This document shows, piece after piece, positions 39,518 through 49,003 of a stretch of DNA of 64,000 bases (within the stretch, counting starts at the first letter, position 1; each line of letters begins with the position of its first letter). The notes beneath the pieces are model-generated. The model made no database searches. It saw nothing but the letters and a program-made list of their open reading frames with translations, and was not told the DNA's origin. The position numbers and the translations under genes were made by a program. The DNA lies in NCBI RefSeq assembly GCF_900141775.1, contig NZ_FSRI01000003.1:496001-560000 (forward strand), read 5' to 3'. The DNA is from Salinivibrio sp. ES.052 (GTDB taxonomy: Bacteria; Pseudomonadota; Gammaproteobacteria; Enterobacterales; Vibrionaceae).

Positions 39518-40207
39518 ATGATGCAACAACACAAAATTTTGATGGTGCTGACATCTCACGATGCCATGGGCGATACGGGACACAAGACAGGCTTTTGGTT
39601 AGAAGAGTTCACCACCCCTTATTACGCGTTTAAAGATGCGGGCGCAACGGTTGTCGTTGCCAGCCCGGAAGGTGGCGCGGCACCGATCGATCCAAACAGT
39701 GAAGCGGAAGATGCGCAATCGGAGTCTACTCGCCGGTTTGATGGCGATGCTGAGCTGCAAGATATGATTAATAACACGGTCACACTGAGCGATGTGAATG
39801 CGTACGAGTACGACGCGATTTTCTATCCGGGCGGCCACGGTCCATTGTGGGACTTAGCGGAAGACTCGACCTCACGTCAGTTGATTGAGACCTTCTACTA
39901 TCAGGGTAAACCGGTTGGTGCGGTATGCCACGGCCCGGCCGTGTTCCGCCATACGCGTTCAGATCGCGACGAGCCACTGGTGAAAGGTAAGCGGGTTACC
40001 GGTTTTACCAATGGTGAAGAAGCTGCGGTCGGCTTGACTGAGGTGGTCCCGTTTTTGGTCGAAGACATGCTCAAAGAAAACGGCGGTCTTTATGAGAAAG
40101 CGGATGACTTTACCTCGTATGTGGTCACCGATGGCAACTTAGTGACAGGGCAAAACCCAGTGTCATCTGAAGCCTGCGTCAATGCGGTATTGGCGTTGTT
40201 AAAGTAA
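39518..40207 (+). CDS. DJ-1/PfpI family protein (class I glutamine amidotransferase-like)
   Basis: Protein of 229 residues in the Hsp31/DJ-1 group. The nucleophile elbow is VGAVCHGPAVF, with Cys at about residue 130; FYPGGHGPLWDL carries the conserved Glu/Gly loop position; NPVSSEACVNAVLALL ends the fold. Related proteins act as glyoxalase III or as chaperone/deglycase-type enzymes. The AAGGAG site fits the second ATG (39521) better than the first. It is a single gene with its own terminator. It begins with MVLTSHDAMGDTGHKTGFWL, typical of the group. Confidence 0.9.
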   Translation: MMQQHKILMVLTSHDAMGDTGHKTGFWLEEFTTPYYAFKDAGATVVVASPEGGAAPIDPNSEAEDAQSESTRRFDGDAELQDMINNTVTLSDVNAYEYDAIFYPGGHGPLWDLAEDSTSRQLIETFYYQGKPVGAVCHGPAVFRHTRSDRDEPLVKGKRVTGFTNGEEAAVGLTEVVPFLVEDMLKENGGLYEKADDFTSYVVTDGNLVTGQNPVSSEACVNAVLALLK

Positions 40208-40230
40208 GTCATGTGATAGCCTCTCGATGA

Positions 40231-40252
40231 AAGCGCCTGTGGGCGCTTTTTT
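40231..40252 (+). terminator. Terminator after the DJ-1/PfpI gene
   Basis: Stem AAGCGCC / GGCGCTT (40231-40237 with 40242-40248), TGTG loop, followed by TTTTT. It is 24 bases after the stop codon. Confidence 0.9.
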
Positions 40253-40335
40253 TGTATCGGGAGAGATTAGAGGGGTGTTTTTTATCCAATGGATTCGTGT
40301 AGATTAAAAACGACACGGATAGAAGAGCACGCCGC

Positions 40336-41010
40336 ATGAAAATACTCATCATTGAAGATGACCACGATCTCAGCTTAGCGATGTCAGAATATTTAGATCT
40401 GCATAATATCGACTGTGATTTTGCTTACAACGGCGAAACGGGGATCCAGCTTGCCAGCCAGCAGACGTTTGATTGTGTGATACTCGACAATATGCTGCCC
40501 AAAACACAGGGTATGGCGGTTTGTCGTGAGCTGCGTGAGCAGGGTATCGATACCCCGGTGTTAATGCTGACCGCGTGCGGCGCGGACACCGACCAGCTTG
40601 AGGGCTTTCGCGCCGGTGTGGATGATTATGTGGTCAAACCTTGCACCATGCCGTTGTTGCTCGCACGTTTACAGGCCTTGCATCGACGTCATCAACCGGT
40701 ACGAGAGTGTATTACCATTGCTGATCTGACTATTTACCCCAAAGAGCATATCGCGTCGCGCGGTGATACGCCGCTTAAGTTGACCCCTATCGGTTGGAAC
40801 ATTCTGTTGCTACTCGCTCGCCGCTCACCCACTGTGGTGTCCAAAAGCGATATTGAGGAGGCGATTTGGGCCAGCGATGATGTGCGCCAAGGAACCATTA
40901 ACGTGCACCTTCACCATTTGCGTAAAGTGGTTGATAAACCCTTTGCTAAAACGCTGATCCACACCCATGTCGGTATTGGTTTGTCCCTTTCTGAGGCCGC
41001 GCCGGTATGA
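40336..41010 (+). CDS. carR: OmpR-family response regulator, CarR/VprA-like
   Basis: Response regulator of 224 residues. The receiver domain (1-115) has the acidic pair in IIEDDHDL, the phospho-acceptor Asp in CVILDNMLP and Lys in VDDYVVKPC. The C-terminal winged helix (about 130-220) shows LTPIGWNILLLLARR and INVHLHHLRKVVD. It overlaps the kinase gene by four bases, and an OmpV gene follows. The order regulator-kinase-OmpV matches V. cholerae VC1320-VC1319-VC1318 (CarRS/VprAB), which responds to calcium and cationic peptides. The orthology is inferred from synteny. Confidence 0.8.
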   Translation: MKILIIEDDHDLSLAMSEYLDLHNIDCDFAYNGETGIQLASQQTFDCVILDNMLPKTQGMAVCRELREQGIDTPVLMLTACGADTDQLEGFRAGVDDYVVKPCTMPLLLARLQALHRRHQPVRECITIADLTIYPKEHIASRGDTPLKLTPIGWNILLLLARRSPTVVSKSDIEEAIWASDDVRQGTINVHLHHLRKVVDKPFAKTLIHTHVGIGLSLSEAAPV

Positions 41011-42296
41011 GCCAAAGCCCTGTTCGAAGCCTCGCGGCACAATCGCGTCGCCAGCTTGTGTTCATGGCGGTGGCGATCTTTATCGGGTTGTTGGCACTTG
41101 TCACCGTGTTTAGCTTTTATCAAATCAGTCAGGCAGGCAAAAACTACATGCGGCTCGATGCTATCAAGCTAGAGCAGAAGCTGGCCGCCGATCCTAACTA
41201 TCCATTACCCCAAAGTGACACTATCAGTGCGTATCGAGATTGGCAGGCTATCCCGACATCGGTGCGTGATTTGTTTTCCTCAGAGCCGATACAGCCCGAT
41301 GATCCAATTGAAATTCAGCGCATCAATGACAGTGGAACGCGTGAGTATGGCTACTTGTTGTACTCCGATCAGCACCTATCCCAAGGCCTGTACTTGGTCG
41401 AGTTTGAAGCGGCAGAAAAAATCGAAGCATTAGCTGCCATGATTGTCGAGCGTTCTTTGGTCGATGCCAGCGTGTTAATTGCCGCTTTTATGCTGGTGCT
41501 TGTCACCGTGATTGGGCTGTTGTTTAACAATGCATTGAAGCCACTCAAAGAGTTGGTGGCATGGTCAGCGCGGGTAAAAACACACCCTGATCAAGCCATC
41601 GATGTGCGCTTTTCGGTACGTGAGGTTAACCAAATCGCCGACCACTTGATGGCCTCGCTGCAACAGGTGCGTGAACATAACCAACGGGAGCAGCAGTTCT
41701 TAAAGCATGCCAGCCATGAACTGCGTACGCCGTTGGCGATTATGCAGGCATCCTTGGATACTTTGTCACTGCGTATCGATGACAAGGATGCCAGCTATCC
41801 GGCCTTGCAGCGCGCCTCGCGTGCCAACGCCAATATGATGGCACTGTCTGAATCACTGCTTTGGCTGGCACGGCAACATCCAGATAAGGTTCGCCAATCA
41901 AAGGTCGACCTTGGCTCGCTCTGCGCAACCCTGGTGGATGAGCTGGCGTATCTTGCTGCGCATAAGCCAGTGACTGTCCATATTGATAATCACAGTGATC
42001 CTATTTCTATTGAGAGGGAATTGTTTCGTATTGCGAGTACCAACCTGATTCGCAATGCGTTCACCTACAGTGCGCCCGGCGCGATTGAGATTAAGATCAC
42101 CAACGGGCAGTTTTCGATTGCCAACCCTATTGATTCAGACGTGGACGAGAATCAGATCGGATTTGGTCTGGGCCTACAGCTTGTTGAGCGCATTGCCGGA
42201 CAGCTCAACTGGCATTTTGAATTTCAGTGCGACGCTCAGATGGCGAGGGCGGTTATCAATTGGGAAGCCGCGCACAAAATGACGGGAGAGTCTTAA
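41007..42296 (+). CDS. carS: Sensor histidine kinase, CarS/VprB-like
   Basis: Membrane kinase of 429 residues. TM1 lies at about 18-38, a periplasmic sensor of about 110 residues follows, TM2 at about 150-172, then HAMP (LKPLKELVAWSARV). The H-box is FLKHASHELRTPLAIMQASL (His about 235), the N-box TNLIRNAFTYS and the G-box IGFGLGLQLVERIA. The D/F boxes are short. The ATGA overlap with the regulator gene shows translational coupling. It should phosphorylate the adjacent response regulator. Confidence 0.88.
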   Translation: MSQSPVRSLAAQSRRQLVFMAVAIFIGLLALVTVFSFYQISQAGKNYMRLDAIKLEQKLAADPNYPLPQSDTISAYRDWQAIPTSVRDLFSSEPIQPDDPIEIQRINDSGTREYGYLLYSDQHLSQGLYLVEFEAAEKIEALAAMIVERSLVDASVLIAAFMLVLVTVIGLLFNNALKPLKELVAWSARVKTHPDQAIDVRFSVREVNQIADHLMASLQQVREHNQREQQFLKHASHELRTPLAIMQASLDTLSLRIDDKDASYPALQRASRANANMMALSESLLWLARQHPDKVRQSKVDLGSLCATLVDELAYLAAHKPVTVHIDNHSDPISIERELFRIASTNLIRNAFTYSAPGAIEIKITNGQFSIANPIDSDVDENQIGFGLGLQLVERIAGQLNWHFEFQCDAQMARAVINWEAAHKMTGES

Positions 42297-42371
42297 GGTT
42301 TTCTTAATACCGGTTGTTTCAAGATAAGGGCGAACTCTCAGTTACTATTTCGCCATTATGGAGAATCGCCG

Positions 42372-43130
42372 GTGAATCCATTTGTCACACTTATCTGTTT
42401 CGTTTTGACCTTGGTGCCCTTGGCCGGGCATGCGCAAACCGACAGTATGTCCGCGGATAATTATCTGACCGTCGGCCTGGTCGGCTATACGGAGCCGTCG
42501 ATATATCTCGGTGGTGAAGATGACCAAGACATTGAGCTGGTGGTTGAGGCGCAATGGGAGGGGATTTTTTATCGCAACGATACCCTAGGTGTGTATCTCG
42601 CCGAGGGCGACAGCTGGTATGTGTCGGCGGGCGTGGGCGACGATGTGTTTGGCGATCACGCCCGCGGTGACAGCAAAACCCTCAAAGATATGAAAAGTCT
42701 CGATAAGGTGTATACCGCTAATCTAACCACTGGCTGGATAACGTCGGTGGGCTATTTTGAGCTCGGCTACCATCATGATATCTCGGATAATCATAACAGT
42801 GGCGCGGTGGTGGGCCGCTATGGCGCGCCGATGGAACAAGGCCCGTGGGTGCTTGACCCTCAAGTGTCACTGACTTGTGTGGGTCGCGCGGTGAGTCGTT
42901 ATTATGTCGGTGTGTCAGCCCAAGACGCCAAAGCTGGCCGACCCACTTATCAACCTGATCAAACCTGCAAATTCCAATCCGACCTCAACCTCTATTACAG
43001 GCTTGGCCGCGCGCATCATCTGTTGTTGGGGGTGAGCTATCGCCACTATGGCGATGAAGTATCAGACAGCCCGATTGTTGATAGAGACGATTTGTGGTCG
43101 TTCAATACCGGCTATTTATACACCTTTTAG
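42372..43130 (+). CDS. ompV: MipA/OmpV-family outer membrane protein
   Basis: Protein of 252 residues from a GTG, with a signal peptide ending at GHAQT. The mature part alternates short strands, as in a beta barrel: NYLTVGLVGYTEPSIYLGG, GVYLAEGDSWYVSAGVG, NLYYRLGRAHHLLLGVSYRH and a terminal FNTGYLYTF whose last residue is Phe, the usual outer-membrane signal. It follows the two-component system by 75 bp, as in the V. cholerae locus. Confidence 0.85.
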   Translation: MNPFVTLICFVLTLVPLAGHAQTDSMSADNYLTVGLVGYTEPSIYLGGEDDQDIELVVEAQWEGIFYRNDTLGVYLAEGDSWYVSAGVGDDVFGDHARGDSKTLKDMKSLDKVYTANLTTGWITSVGYFELGYHHDISDNHNSGAVVGRYGAPMEQGPWVLDPQVSLTCVGRAVSRYYVGVSAQDAKAGRPTYQPDQTCKFQSDLNLYYRLGRAHHLLLGVSYRHYGDEVSDSPIVDRDDLWSFNTGYLYTF

Positions 43131-43157
43131 CGGTAATGGGGTGGAAGGAGAAAGGGG

Positions 43158-44279
43158 ATGAAGTGGCTAAAGCGAGGTTTGATAGCGCTGGTGCTGATAG
43201 GCACGTTTTTGGTCATAGTCATGGATGACCCAAACGCGGGGCTAAAGCGTCAAGCCATTCACTTTAACACAGGCGATAATCAGCTCACGGGTGAGTTAAT
43301 TTTACCTTTAGGTTCTGAGAGCCCGAATCAGTGTGTGGTGTTTGTGCATGGCTCTGGTGACGTGCCGACCGATGCGTTTGGTTGTTACCTCCCACTTTGG
43401 CGAGTGTTAGCGGCGAATGGGTGGTGTGCGTTGTCTTGGAATAAGCCGGGAGTGGGAGAGTCGAGCGGGGATTGGCGGTCGCAATCGATGCAAGATCGGG
43501 CCGATGAAGTCGCGGCGGCGATTCGCTATTTGCGCCAAACCTTGGGGCTAAAGGATGGCAAGCTGGGGTTGATGGGCTTTAGCCAAGCTGGTTGGGTGAT
43601 CCCTAAGGTGGCGCACCAAGTCGAAAACATCGATTTTCTGATCAGTGTCGGTGGAGCAGTCAACTGGATGGCGCAATCCGAGTATTCTGGACGTCAACGG
43701 CGATTAGCCGCCGGATACAGTGAATCCGCTATTGCGGAAGAGCAAGCTGCCGAGGCGACAGTGGATGCCTTGATCCAATCCGGCGCGTCGTATCAGCAGT
43801 ACCTAAACCACGTAAAACAAGATGACAACGCCCCCATGAGCGAGGCCTTTTGGCAATTTGTACAACGTAATTGGGCCTCGGATGTGACTGCTGATTTAAT
43901 CGATCTCGACGTGCCCACGTTAGCGTTGTTTGGTGCGCGGGATGCTTATGTCGACTCAGATAAAACCGCTTCTACGTATCACCAGCTGCTCGCTAATGCA
44001 CCGCTGTCTTTTTATCACGTGCGTGTGTTTGAACAGGCCGACCACAGCCTACTGCGCACCGACAACATCGCCAATGCACACAGTGAGCGTCACCGCTGGT
44101 TAACACTGGCACGGATTTGGTGGCAGGGAGAGGCGGCGTTCGCGGATGGTGTGATGCCATGCTTAACGTCTTGGCTAGCGCAGTTTGAGAGCGGGCGGCC
44201 AACACAGACTGATATCTGCGCGTCTGAGCAGCTAAGCGATGTAAAGCCAGTACTAAACGCGGATACGACGCAGGGGTAA
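43158..44279 (+). CDS. Alpha/beta hydrolase with N-terminal membrane anchor
   Basis: Protein of 373 residues. A hydrophobic segment at 5-22 acts as a signal anchor. The hydrolase core has the oxyanion loop [16 protein letters not shown], the nucleophile elbow [12 protein letters not shown] (Ser about 142), an acid near [13 protein letters not shown] and a late His in EQADHSLLR. It resembles dienelactone-hydrolase or acyl-esterase type enzymes; the substrate is unknown. AAGGAG precedes the ATG. It follows ompV by 27 bp and may be co-transcribed. Confidence 0.85.
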   Translation: MKWLKRGLIALVLIGTFLVIVMDDPNAGLKRQAIHFNTGDNQLTGELILPLGSESPNQCVVFVHGSGDVPTDAFGCYLPLWRVLAANGWCALSWNKPGVGESSGDWRSQSMQDRADEVAAAIRYLRQTLGLKDGKLGLMGFSQAGWVIPKVAHQVENIDFLISVGGAVNWMAQSEYSGRQRRLAAGYSESAIAEEQAAEATVDALIQSGASYQQYLNHVKQDDNAPMSEAFWQFVQRNWASDVTADLIDLDVPTLALFGARDAYVDSDKTASTYHQLLANAPLSFYHVRVFEQADHSLLRTDNIANAHSERHRWLTLARIWWQGEAAFADGVMPCLTSWLAQFESGRPTQTDICASEQLSDVKPVLNADTTQG

Positions 44280-44343
44280 CGTTTCAATTTGCGGTGAATT
44301 GGGGTTTAATGCAGGCATTGACGCTAACGCTAAGAGAACCAGC

Positions 44344-44823
44344 ATGCAAATATGGGTAGATGCGGACGCTTGTCCGGTCGCGATGCGCGAGATGATAGTA
44401 CGCGCGGCACACCGAACGCACATTCAAGCCACCTTTATTGCCAACCAGTTTATCCGTTTACCGCCGTCGCCTTACGCCAGTTCACGTCAGGTAGAAAAGG
44501 GCTTTGATGTGGCGGACAACCAAATTGTTGCCGAGGCAGAGGCGGGCGATTTGGTGATCACCCAAGACATTCCGCTCGCGGATGAAGTGATTGAAAAGGG
44601 CGTAACGGTGATTAACACCCGCGGCGAATTGCTGACCAAAGAAAACATCCGCGCCCGGCTTAATATCCGTGATTTTATGGAAACCATGCGCAGTAGCGGT
44701 GTGCACACAGGCGGGCCCGCACCGCTTGGTCCGCAGCAAAAACAAGCCTTTGCCAATCAGCTTGATAAATGGCTGGTTAAAGCCCAGCGTTATCATGCTG
44801 CGCGAGCAAAATCGTCTGATTAA
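44344..44823 (+). CDS. yaiI: YaiI/YqxD family protein (DUF188)
   Basis: Protein of 159 residues from the ATG at 44344; the earlier in-frame ATG at 44299 would add a non-conserved leader. The family signature is [20 protein letters not shown] at the start, followed by [20 protein letters not shown] and [17 protein letters not shown]. The Asp-rich N-terminus suggests a PIN-like nuclease fold, though the cellular role is not established. [19 protein letters not shown] near the end is also typical. Confidence 0.9.
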   Translation: MQIWVDADACPVAMREMIVRAAHRTHIQATFIANQFIRLPPSPYASSRQVEKGFDVADNQIVAEAEAGDLVITQDIPLADEVIEKGVTVINTRGELLTKENIRARLNIRDFMETMRSSGVHTGGPAPLGPQQKQAFANQLDKWLVKAQRYHAARAKSSD

Positions 44824-44865
44824 GCTCGCGCGCTTATCCTCTCATCACTCAATCTTTTCTGCTGA

Positions 44866-45768
44866 CTAAATAGCAACCGGTGCCCACTGGCTATCCGCGA
44901 AGTGGGCAATCAGCGCATCCAGCAACGCACGTACCGCTGGTGGCTGGTTGCGGCGTGACGGGTACAAGGCGTAGATATCCATCGCTTTGGGTTGCCAATC
45001 AGGCAGCACGACCGACAGTTGACCCCGCGCAATGGCACTGTGAGCCAGATACACTGGCTGCATGCTCACACCCATGCCCTGAATGGCAGCACTGAGTAAA
45101 GTAGTCGCCTCGTTAGCTGAGAGCTTACCTTGTACCTCAACCGCAGCGTGCGCCTCGCCTTTGTCTAAATGCCAAATCGGCCGATCAAATTGCTTGTAAC
45201 TGAGACAACTATGCGCGGTGAGATCTTCCGGTGAGCGGATCGGTGCATGGGCGGCCAAATAATCCGGTGCCGCGACTAAGACGGAATCACACGCAGCGAT
45301 CGGGCGACCAATTAAGGAAGGATCCGGGTTGGACGCAATGCGGATGGCAATATCAATCCGTTCCGCAATCAAATCGACCGCCTTATCTTGCACCTCAATA
45401 TCTACATCGACCCCGGGGTGAGCGGCCATAAACGGCTTCACCGCGGGGATCAGTTGCGCGAAACCAAACGACATACTGGTCGCCACTCGCACTTTGCCGG
45501 TCAAGCCTGCATCTTGTTGCCATTGTTGTGTCAATGCATTGGCTTGCTCAACCCATTGTTCCAGTTGCGGCAAGCTTTGCTCGCCGGCGGAGGTTAACGA
45601 TACTTTGCGCGTGGTGCGTTGTAATAAGCGCACGCCTAACCAGTCTTCCAGCGCTTCGACATGGCGAGTCACCATCGGGCGCGACATCTCGAGCCGCTCG
45701 GCAGTCGCGGTAAAACTTTGCGTCAGTGCCACGTCAATCAATACACGTGCGGCAGTCAGTGTGTCCAT
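44866..45768 (-). CDS. LysR-family transcriptional regulator
   Basis: Regulator of 300 residues. Winged HTH at 1-60 (LIDVALTQSFTATAERLEMS, RPMVTRHVEALEDWLGVRL, LLQRTTRKVSLTSAG). The effector domain follows from about 90 (VRVATSMSFGFAQLIPAVKP). It is divergent from the MBL-fold/DsbA gene pair over 168 bp, in which an AATAAT...ATTATT dyad (45841-45859) is a candidate site. The target is therefore probably that pair. Confidence 0.9.
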   Translation of the reverse strand: MDTLTAARVLIDVALTQSFTATAERLEMSRPMVTRHVEALEDWLGVRLLQRTTRKVSLTSAGEQSLPQLEQWVEQANALTQQWQQDAGLTGKVRVATSMSFGFAQLIPAVKPFMAAHPGVDVDIEVQDKAVDLIAERIDIAIRIASNPDPSLIGRPIAACDSVLVAAPDYLAAHAPIRSPEDLTAHSCLSYKQFDRPIWHLDKGEAHAAVEVQGKLSANEATTLLSAAIQGMGVSMQPVYLAHSAIARGQLSVVLPDWQPKAMDIYALYPSRRNQPPAVRALLDALIAHFADSQWAPVAI

Positions 45769-45936
45769 ATCAATCTCATCTATGCTTAAGAGCCAGCCGT
45801 TCGTAACACGGTACGGCCCGTTTATATGCTCGAATTATGAAATAATGATGTAAATTATTAGCTATATATCTGAACAAGTCGAGCCCGTAAACTGCACAGC
45901 ATCTCAACACCGAATGCAAAACAACGGAGCACGACG

Positions 45937-46806
45937 ATGAAATTGATAAAAACCCTAGCCGCCTCTTTATTACTGACCGGCAGCGCAATGGCAGCAAATA
46001 ATGCTGAACCCTTGAACTTGGACGTATATAACGCGGATGGTAATAGCTTCCACGTAAACTCAACTTTGGTGTATGGCGAAACCGAAGCCATGGTGGTTGA
46101 TACGGGCTTTACTAAAGCAGACGCGCTACGTATTGCCGCCAAAGTACTGGACTCCGGTAAAGAGCTGACCACCATCTTTATTAGCCAAGCCGATCCAGAT
46201 TACTACTTTGGTGCGGAAGTGCTGCACGGTATGTTCCCTGACGCAAAAGTGATCACCACACCGGCAGTACGCGCCACCATTGCAGAAAAACTGGATGGAA
46301 AAATGGCATTTTGGGCACCAAAAATGGGTGATAATGCCCCGCAAAACCCCGTGGTGCCTGCTGCTTATACCCGTTCATCACTGACACTGGACGGTCGTAA
46401 AATTGAAATTCGCGGCGCGAAAGGCGAGTTGGCGCATCGTCCGTATCTTTGGATCCCAGCCAACAAGGCGATCCTGGGTAACGTCGCTGTATATGGCAAT
46501 GTTCACCTTTGGATGGCAGACGCACAATCTGACCAAGCGCGTGAAGGTTGGGCTGCACAACTAGAAGAAATGGCAGCATTGAAGCCTAAAGTCGTGATCC
46601 CAGGACACATGACCGCGGGTACGGCACTGAACGCTGACACCATTACCTTTGCCCAGCAGTATTTGCAAGACTTTGCCGAGGCGAAAGCAAACAGCAAAGA
46701 CAGCGCTGAGCTGATGAAAACCATGCAAGCGAAATACCCGAAAGCCGGTCTGCCGATGGCTTTGGAAATTGGTGCCAAAGTACATATGGGAGAGATGGAA
46801 TGGTAA
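45937..46806 (+). CDS. Exported metallo-beta-lactamase-fold protein with degenerate metal motif
   Basis: Protein of 289 residues with a signal peptide ending at GSAMA. The fold is evident: STLVYGETEAMVVDTGFTKA, then TIFISQADPDYYFGAEVL where active members have T-H-x-H-x-D-H. Here the three histidines are replaced by Gln, Asp and Tyr and only the Asp is kept. VIPGHMT near residue 222 keeps one later His. Classical zinc hydrolysis therefore seems unlikely unless the group uses another site. GGAG precedes the ATG, and a seven-base overlap links it to the DsbA-family gene. A LysR gene is divergent. Confidence 0.8.
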   Translation: MKLIKTLAASLLLTGSAMAANNAEPLNLDVYNADGNSFHVNSTLVYGETEAMVVDTGFTKADALRIAAKVLDSGKELTTIFISQADPDYYFGAEVLHGMFPDAKVITTPAVRATIAEKLDGKMAFWAPKMGDNAPQNPVVPAAYTRSSLTLDGRKIEIRGAKGELAHRPYLWIPANKAILGNVAVYGNVHLWMADAQSDQAREGWAAQLEEMAALKPKVVIPGHMTAGTALNADTITFAQQYLQDFAEAKANSKDSAELMKTMQAKYPKAGLPMALEIGAKVHMGEMEW

Positions 46807-47426
46807 ACGTCCACTACATTTTTGACCCAATGTGTGGCTGGTGCTTCGGCGCCGCCACCTTGATTGAAAGCTTGAGCAACACCCCTGAGATTAACTTGCA
46901 GCTTCATCCAGGTGGTATGCGAGAGCGTGCGCCGATTGAAGACAGCTTTCGTCAACACATCTTGGCGGCAGATCAGACCATTGCCGATCAAACCGGACAG
47001 ACATTTGGTCAAGCCTATCTAGACCGCGTAGCAAGCGACCAGCCGGTAATTTTGGACTCCTTTATTACCGCGCAAGCCATCCTCGCTGCTCAGCAGCTTG
47101 ATGGTCAGGGCGCGGAGATGCTGAAACGCATCCAGTGTGGCCATTATCAGCAAGGTCGCTCCGTCTATGACGCTGACACGCTCGCAGAGCTTGCCAGTGA
47201 GATGGGGATAGAGGCAGAGGCTTGGCAACAGGCGATGAATCGCACCGAAAATGACGTGATGCCCGCGGTGAATCAAACCCGTCAATTGATGGCAGCGCAT
47301 GGCTTACGCGGTTTTCCATCCATGCTGGTGGAGCAAAACGGTCAATGGCAAGCCATCACAGTGAGCCAATACTATCGCCGCCCAGACGCATGGCAGGCGC
47401 TGTGGCAAACACTGACTCAGGCATAA
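46800..47426 (+). CDS. DsbA-family thioredoxin-fold protein (cytoplasmic)
   Basis: Protein of 208 residues without a signal peptide. The thioredoxin motif is CGWC in YIFDPMCGWCFGAATL, and a cis-proline loop appears in LRGFPSMLVEQNG. The helical insert (SFRQHILAADQTIADQTGQT) resembles FrnE/DsbA-like oxidoreductases. It overlaps the MBL-fold gene and ends at a strong bidirectional terminator. A role in redox handling of a small molecule together with its partner is a guess. Confidence 0.85.
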   Translation: MVNVHYIFDPMCGWCFGAATLIESLSNTPEINLQLHPGGMRERAPIEDSFRQHILAADQTIADQTGQTFGQAYLDRVASDQPVILDSFITAQAILAAQQLDGQGAEMLKRIQCGHYQQGRSVYDADTLAELASEMGIEAEAWQQAMNRTENDVMPAVNQTRQLMAAHGLRGFPSMLVEQNGQWQAITVSQYYRRPDAWQALWQTLTQA

Positions 47427-47432
47427 AGCAAA

Positions 47433-47465
47433 CAAAAACGGCGAGCACGAGGCTCGCCGTTTTTT
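47433..47465. terminator. Bidirectional terminator between dsbA-like and helicase genes
   Basis: Nine-base stem ACGGCGAGC / GCTCGCCGT (47438-47446 with 47452-47460), flanked by AAAAA and TTTTT, so it works for both convergent transcripts. Confidence 0.92.
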
Positions 47466-47489
47466 GTCACGATCATTGTTTGTACATTA

Positions 47490-48653
47490 TCACTTGGGTG
47501 CAGTCAGCGGTACCGGCTTTTTAGGCTCAAAGCCTTCGATGATGCGACGTTCAAGTGGGTGCCCGAGACGTGCTTCAATCATGCGCAAGTTTTTGGTGTT
47601 GTCTTTTGAGACCAGTGAAATGGCTTCGCCTTGGGCACTGGCGCGACCGGTACGACCAATTCTGTGGACGTACTCGTCGGCGGGGAAGGGCAGATCGTAA
47701 TTGACCACCCGCTCAAGCGACTCAATATCAATGCCGCGTGCGGCGACGCCGGTGGCAATCAAAAATTGGATGTCACCGTTTTTAAAGTCTTCCAGCAGTT
47801 GGGTCCGCACGGCTTGGCTGCGTCCACTGTGAAACGCTTCGGCGGCAATGCCACGTTTTTCCAACTGGGTGGCGAGTTTGGCGGCGCCGTGCTTGGTTTC
47901 GATAAAAATCAGTGCCTGCGTCCAACCATTCTCTTTAATCAAATGGCTAAGCAGCGCGGACTTTTTATCTTTATCGACCGGAATGCACCACTGGGCAATA
48001 TTGTCTTTAGAGGCATCATGTGCGGCAATGCTGATTTCTTTGCCTTCATCACCAATGGTCGCTTTGGCCAGATCACGTACTTTATTCGATAAAGTGGCAG
48101 AAAAAAGCAGGCATTGCGTGCTTGCCGGTAATCGGTCGAGAATGTTTTGAATCGCATCAATAAAGCCCATATCGAGCATGCGGTCGGCTTCGTCGAGAAC
48201 CAGCACTTCCACTTCATCCAAATAGACGGCACGTTGGCTGAGTAAATCACGCAGACGCCCAGGTGTAGCGACGAGAATATCAACCCCGTCCACCAAGGCT
48301 TGTTTTTGTGCTTGTTCGTCCATGCCGCCAACCATTGCTAAGGTTTTAAGCGCGGTAAACTGCGTGTCTTGGCGCGCGCTTTCGGCCACTTGCAAAGCCA
48401 ACTCTCGTGTGGGGGCAATAACCAATGCGCGAGCGCGCTTTTTGCGCCCAGCTTCACCGGCAGATAATTTATCGATGATAGGCCAGATAAAACTCGAGGT
48501 TTTTCCGGTGCCCGTTTGTGCCGCGGCAATCAGATCATGCCCTTGTTGGATGATTGGAATCGCTTTGGCTTGAATGGACGTTGGCGTGGTAAAGCCGCGT
48601 TGGGCAATGGCTTGGCAAAGTGGGTCGCTTAAACCCAGTTTTTTAAATGGCAT
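47490..48653 (-). CDS. DEAD-box RNA helicase, RhlE-type
   Basis: Helicase of 387 residues from the ATG at 48653 (MPFKKLGLSDPLCQAIAQRG); the frame is open upstream, but the Q-motif spacing supports this start. Motifs: PTSIQ, AAQTGTGKT, PTRELA, DEAD, SAT, then ATGVAARGID and HRIGRTGRAS. The C-terminal tail is short (about 35 residues) without a long basic extension. It is a second DEAD-box protein besides the one at 8006-9259. Probable role in ribosome assembly or RNA decay at low temperature. Confidence 0.9.
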   Translation of the reverse strand: MPFKKLGLSDPLCQAIAQRGFTTPTSIQAKAIPIIQQGHDLIAAAQTGTGKTSSFIWPIIDKLSAGEAGRKKRARALVIAPTRELALQVAESARQDTQFTALKTLAMVGGMDEQAQKQALVDGVDILVATPGRLRDLLSQRAVYLDEVEVLVLDEADRMLDMGFIDAIQNILDRLPASTQCLLFSATLSNKVRDLAKATIGDEGKEISIAAHDASKDNIAQWCIPVDKDKKSALLSHLIKENGWTQALIFIETKHGAAKLATQLEKRGIAAEAFHSGRSQAVRTQLLEDFKNGDIQFLIATGVAARGIDIESLERVVNYDLPFPADEYVHRIGRTGRASAQGEAISLVSKDNTKNLRMIEARLGHPLERRIIEGFEPKKPVPLTAPK

Positions 48654-49003
48654 AACAGACTCAACAAACAAGAAGCGTGTGTCCGCGTTCCCGCCCAGAC
48701 ACACTGAATGGCGTGGAGTCTAGCACGAACCTTACAGTAGCACGACGCAAAATCTGCTGGTGAGTAGTTTCTTGGTGGGTTTGTTGAGCAGGTGTTATCT
48801 TCGTCATCCGGTTTATAAGGCGAAAAACTTTTTTTATCGTCGCCGTGTTCTAACTATATCTCTTACGCTTTCCCTGAGGCTAGTTTACCCCTTTAAATCG
48901 GCAAAATAAGGGGGTTATAAGATCCTGATTGTGAAAGGTTTTATTTTCGTGATTTCAAAAGGTTATGTTGTTAGCCTAGCGGCGCATTAATTAAGGAAAT
49001 GAT
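48654..49003. other. Intergenic region between helicase and qnr; no gene
   Basis: About 350 bases between divergent genes. Near 48886-48917 an imperfect hairpin (TACCCCTT with AAGGGGGTTA) lies within the presumed qnr leader. No LexA-type CTG-N10-CAG box was recognised by eye. Nothing else is supported. Confidence 0.5.

Noticed and set aside
48886-48917. Riboswitch or thermosensor in the qnr leader
   Set aside because: Only one imperfect hairpin is visible, with no match to a known class.
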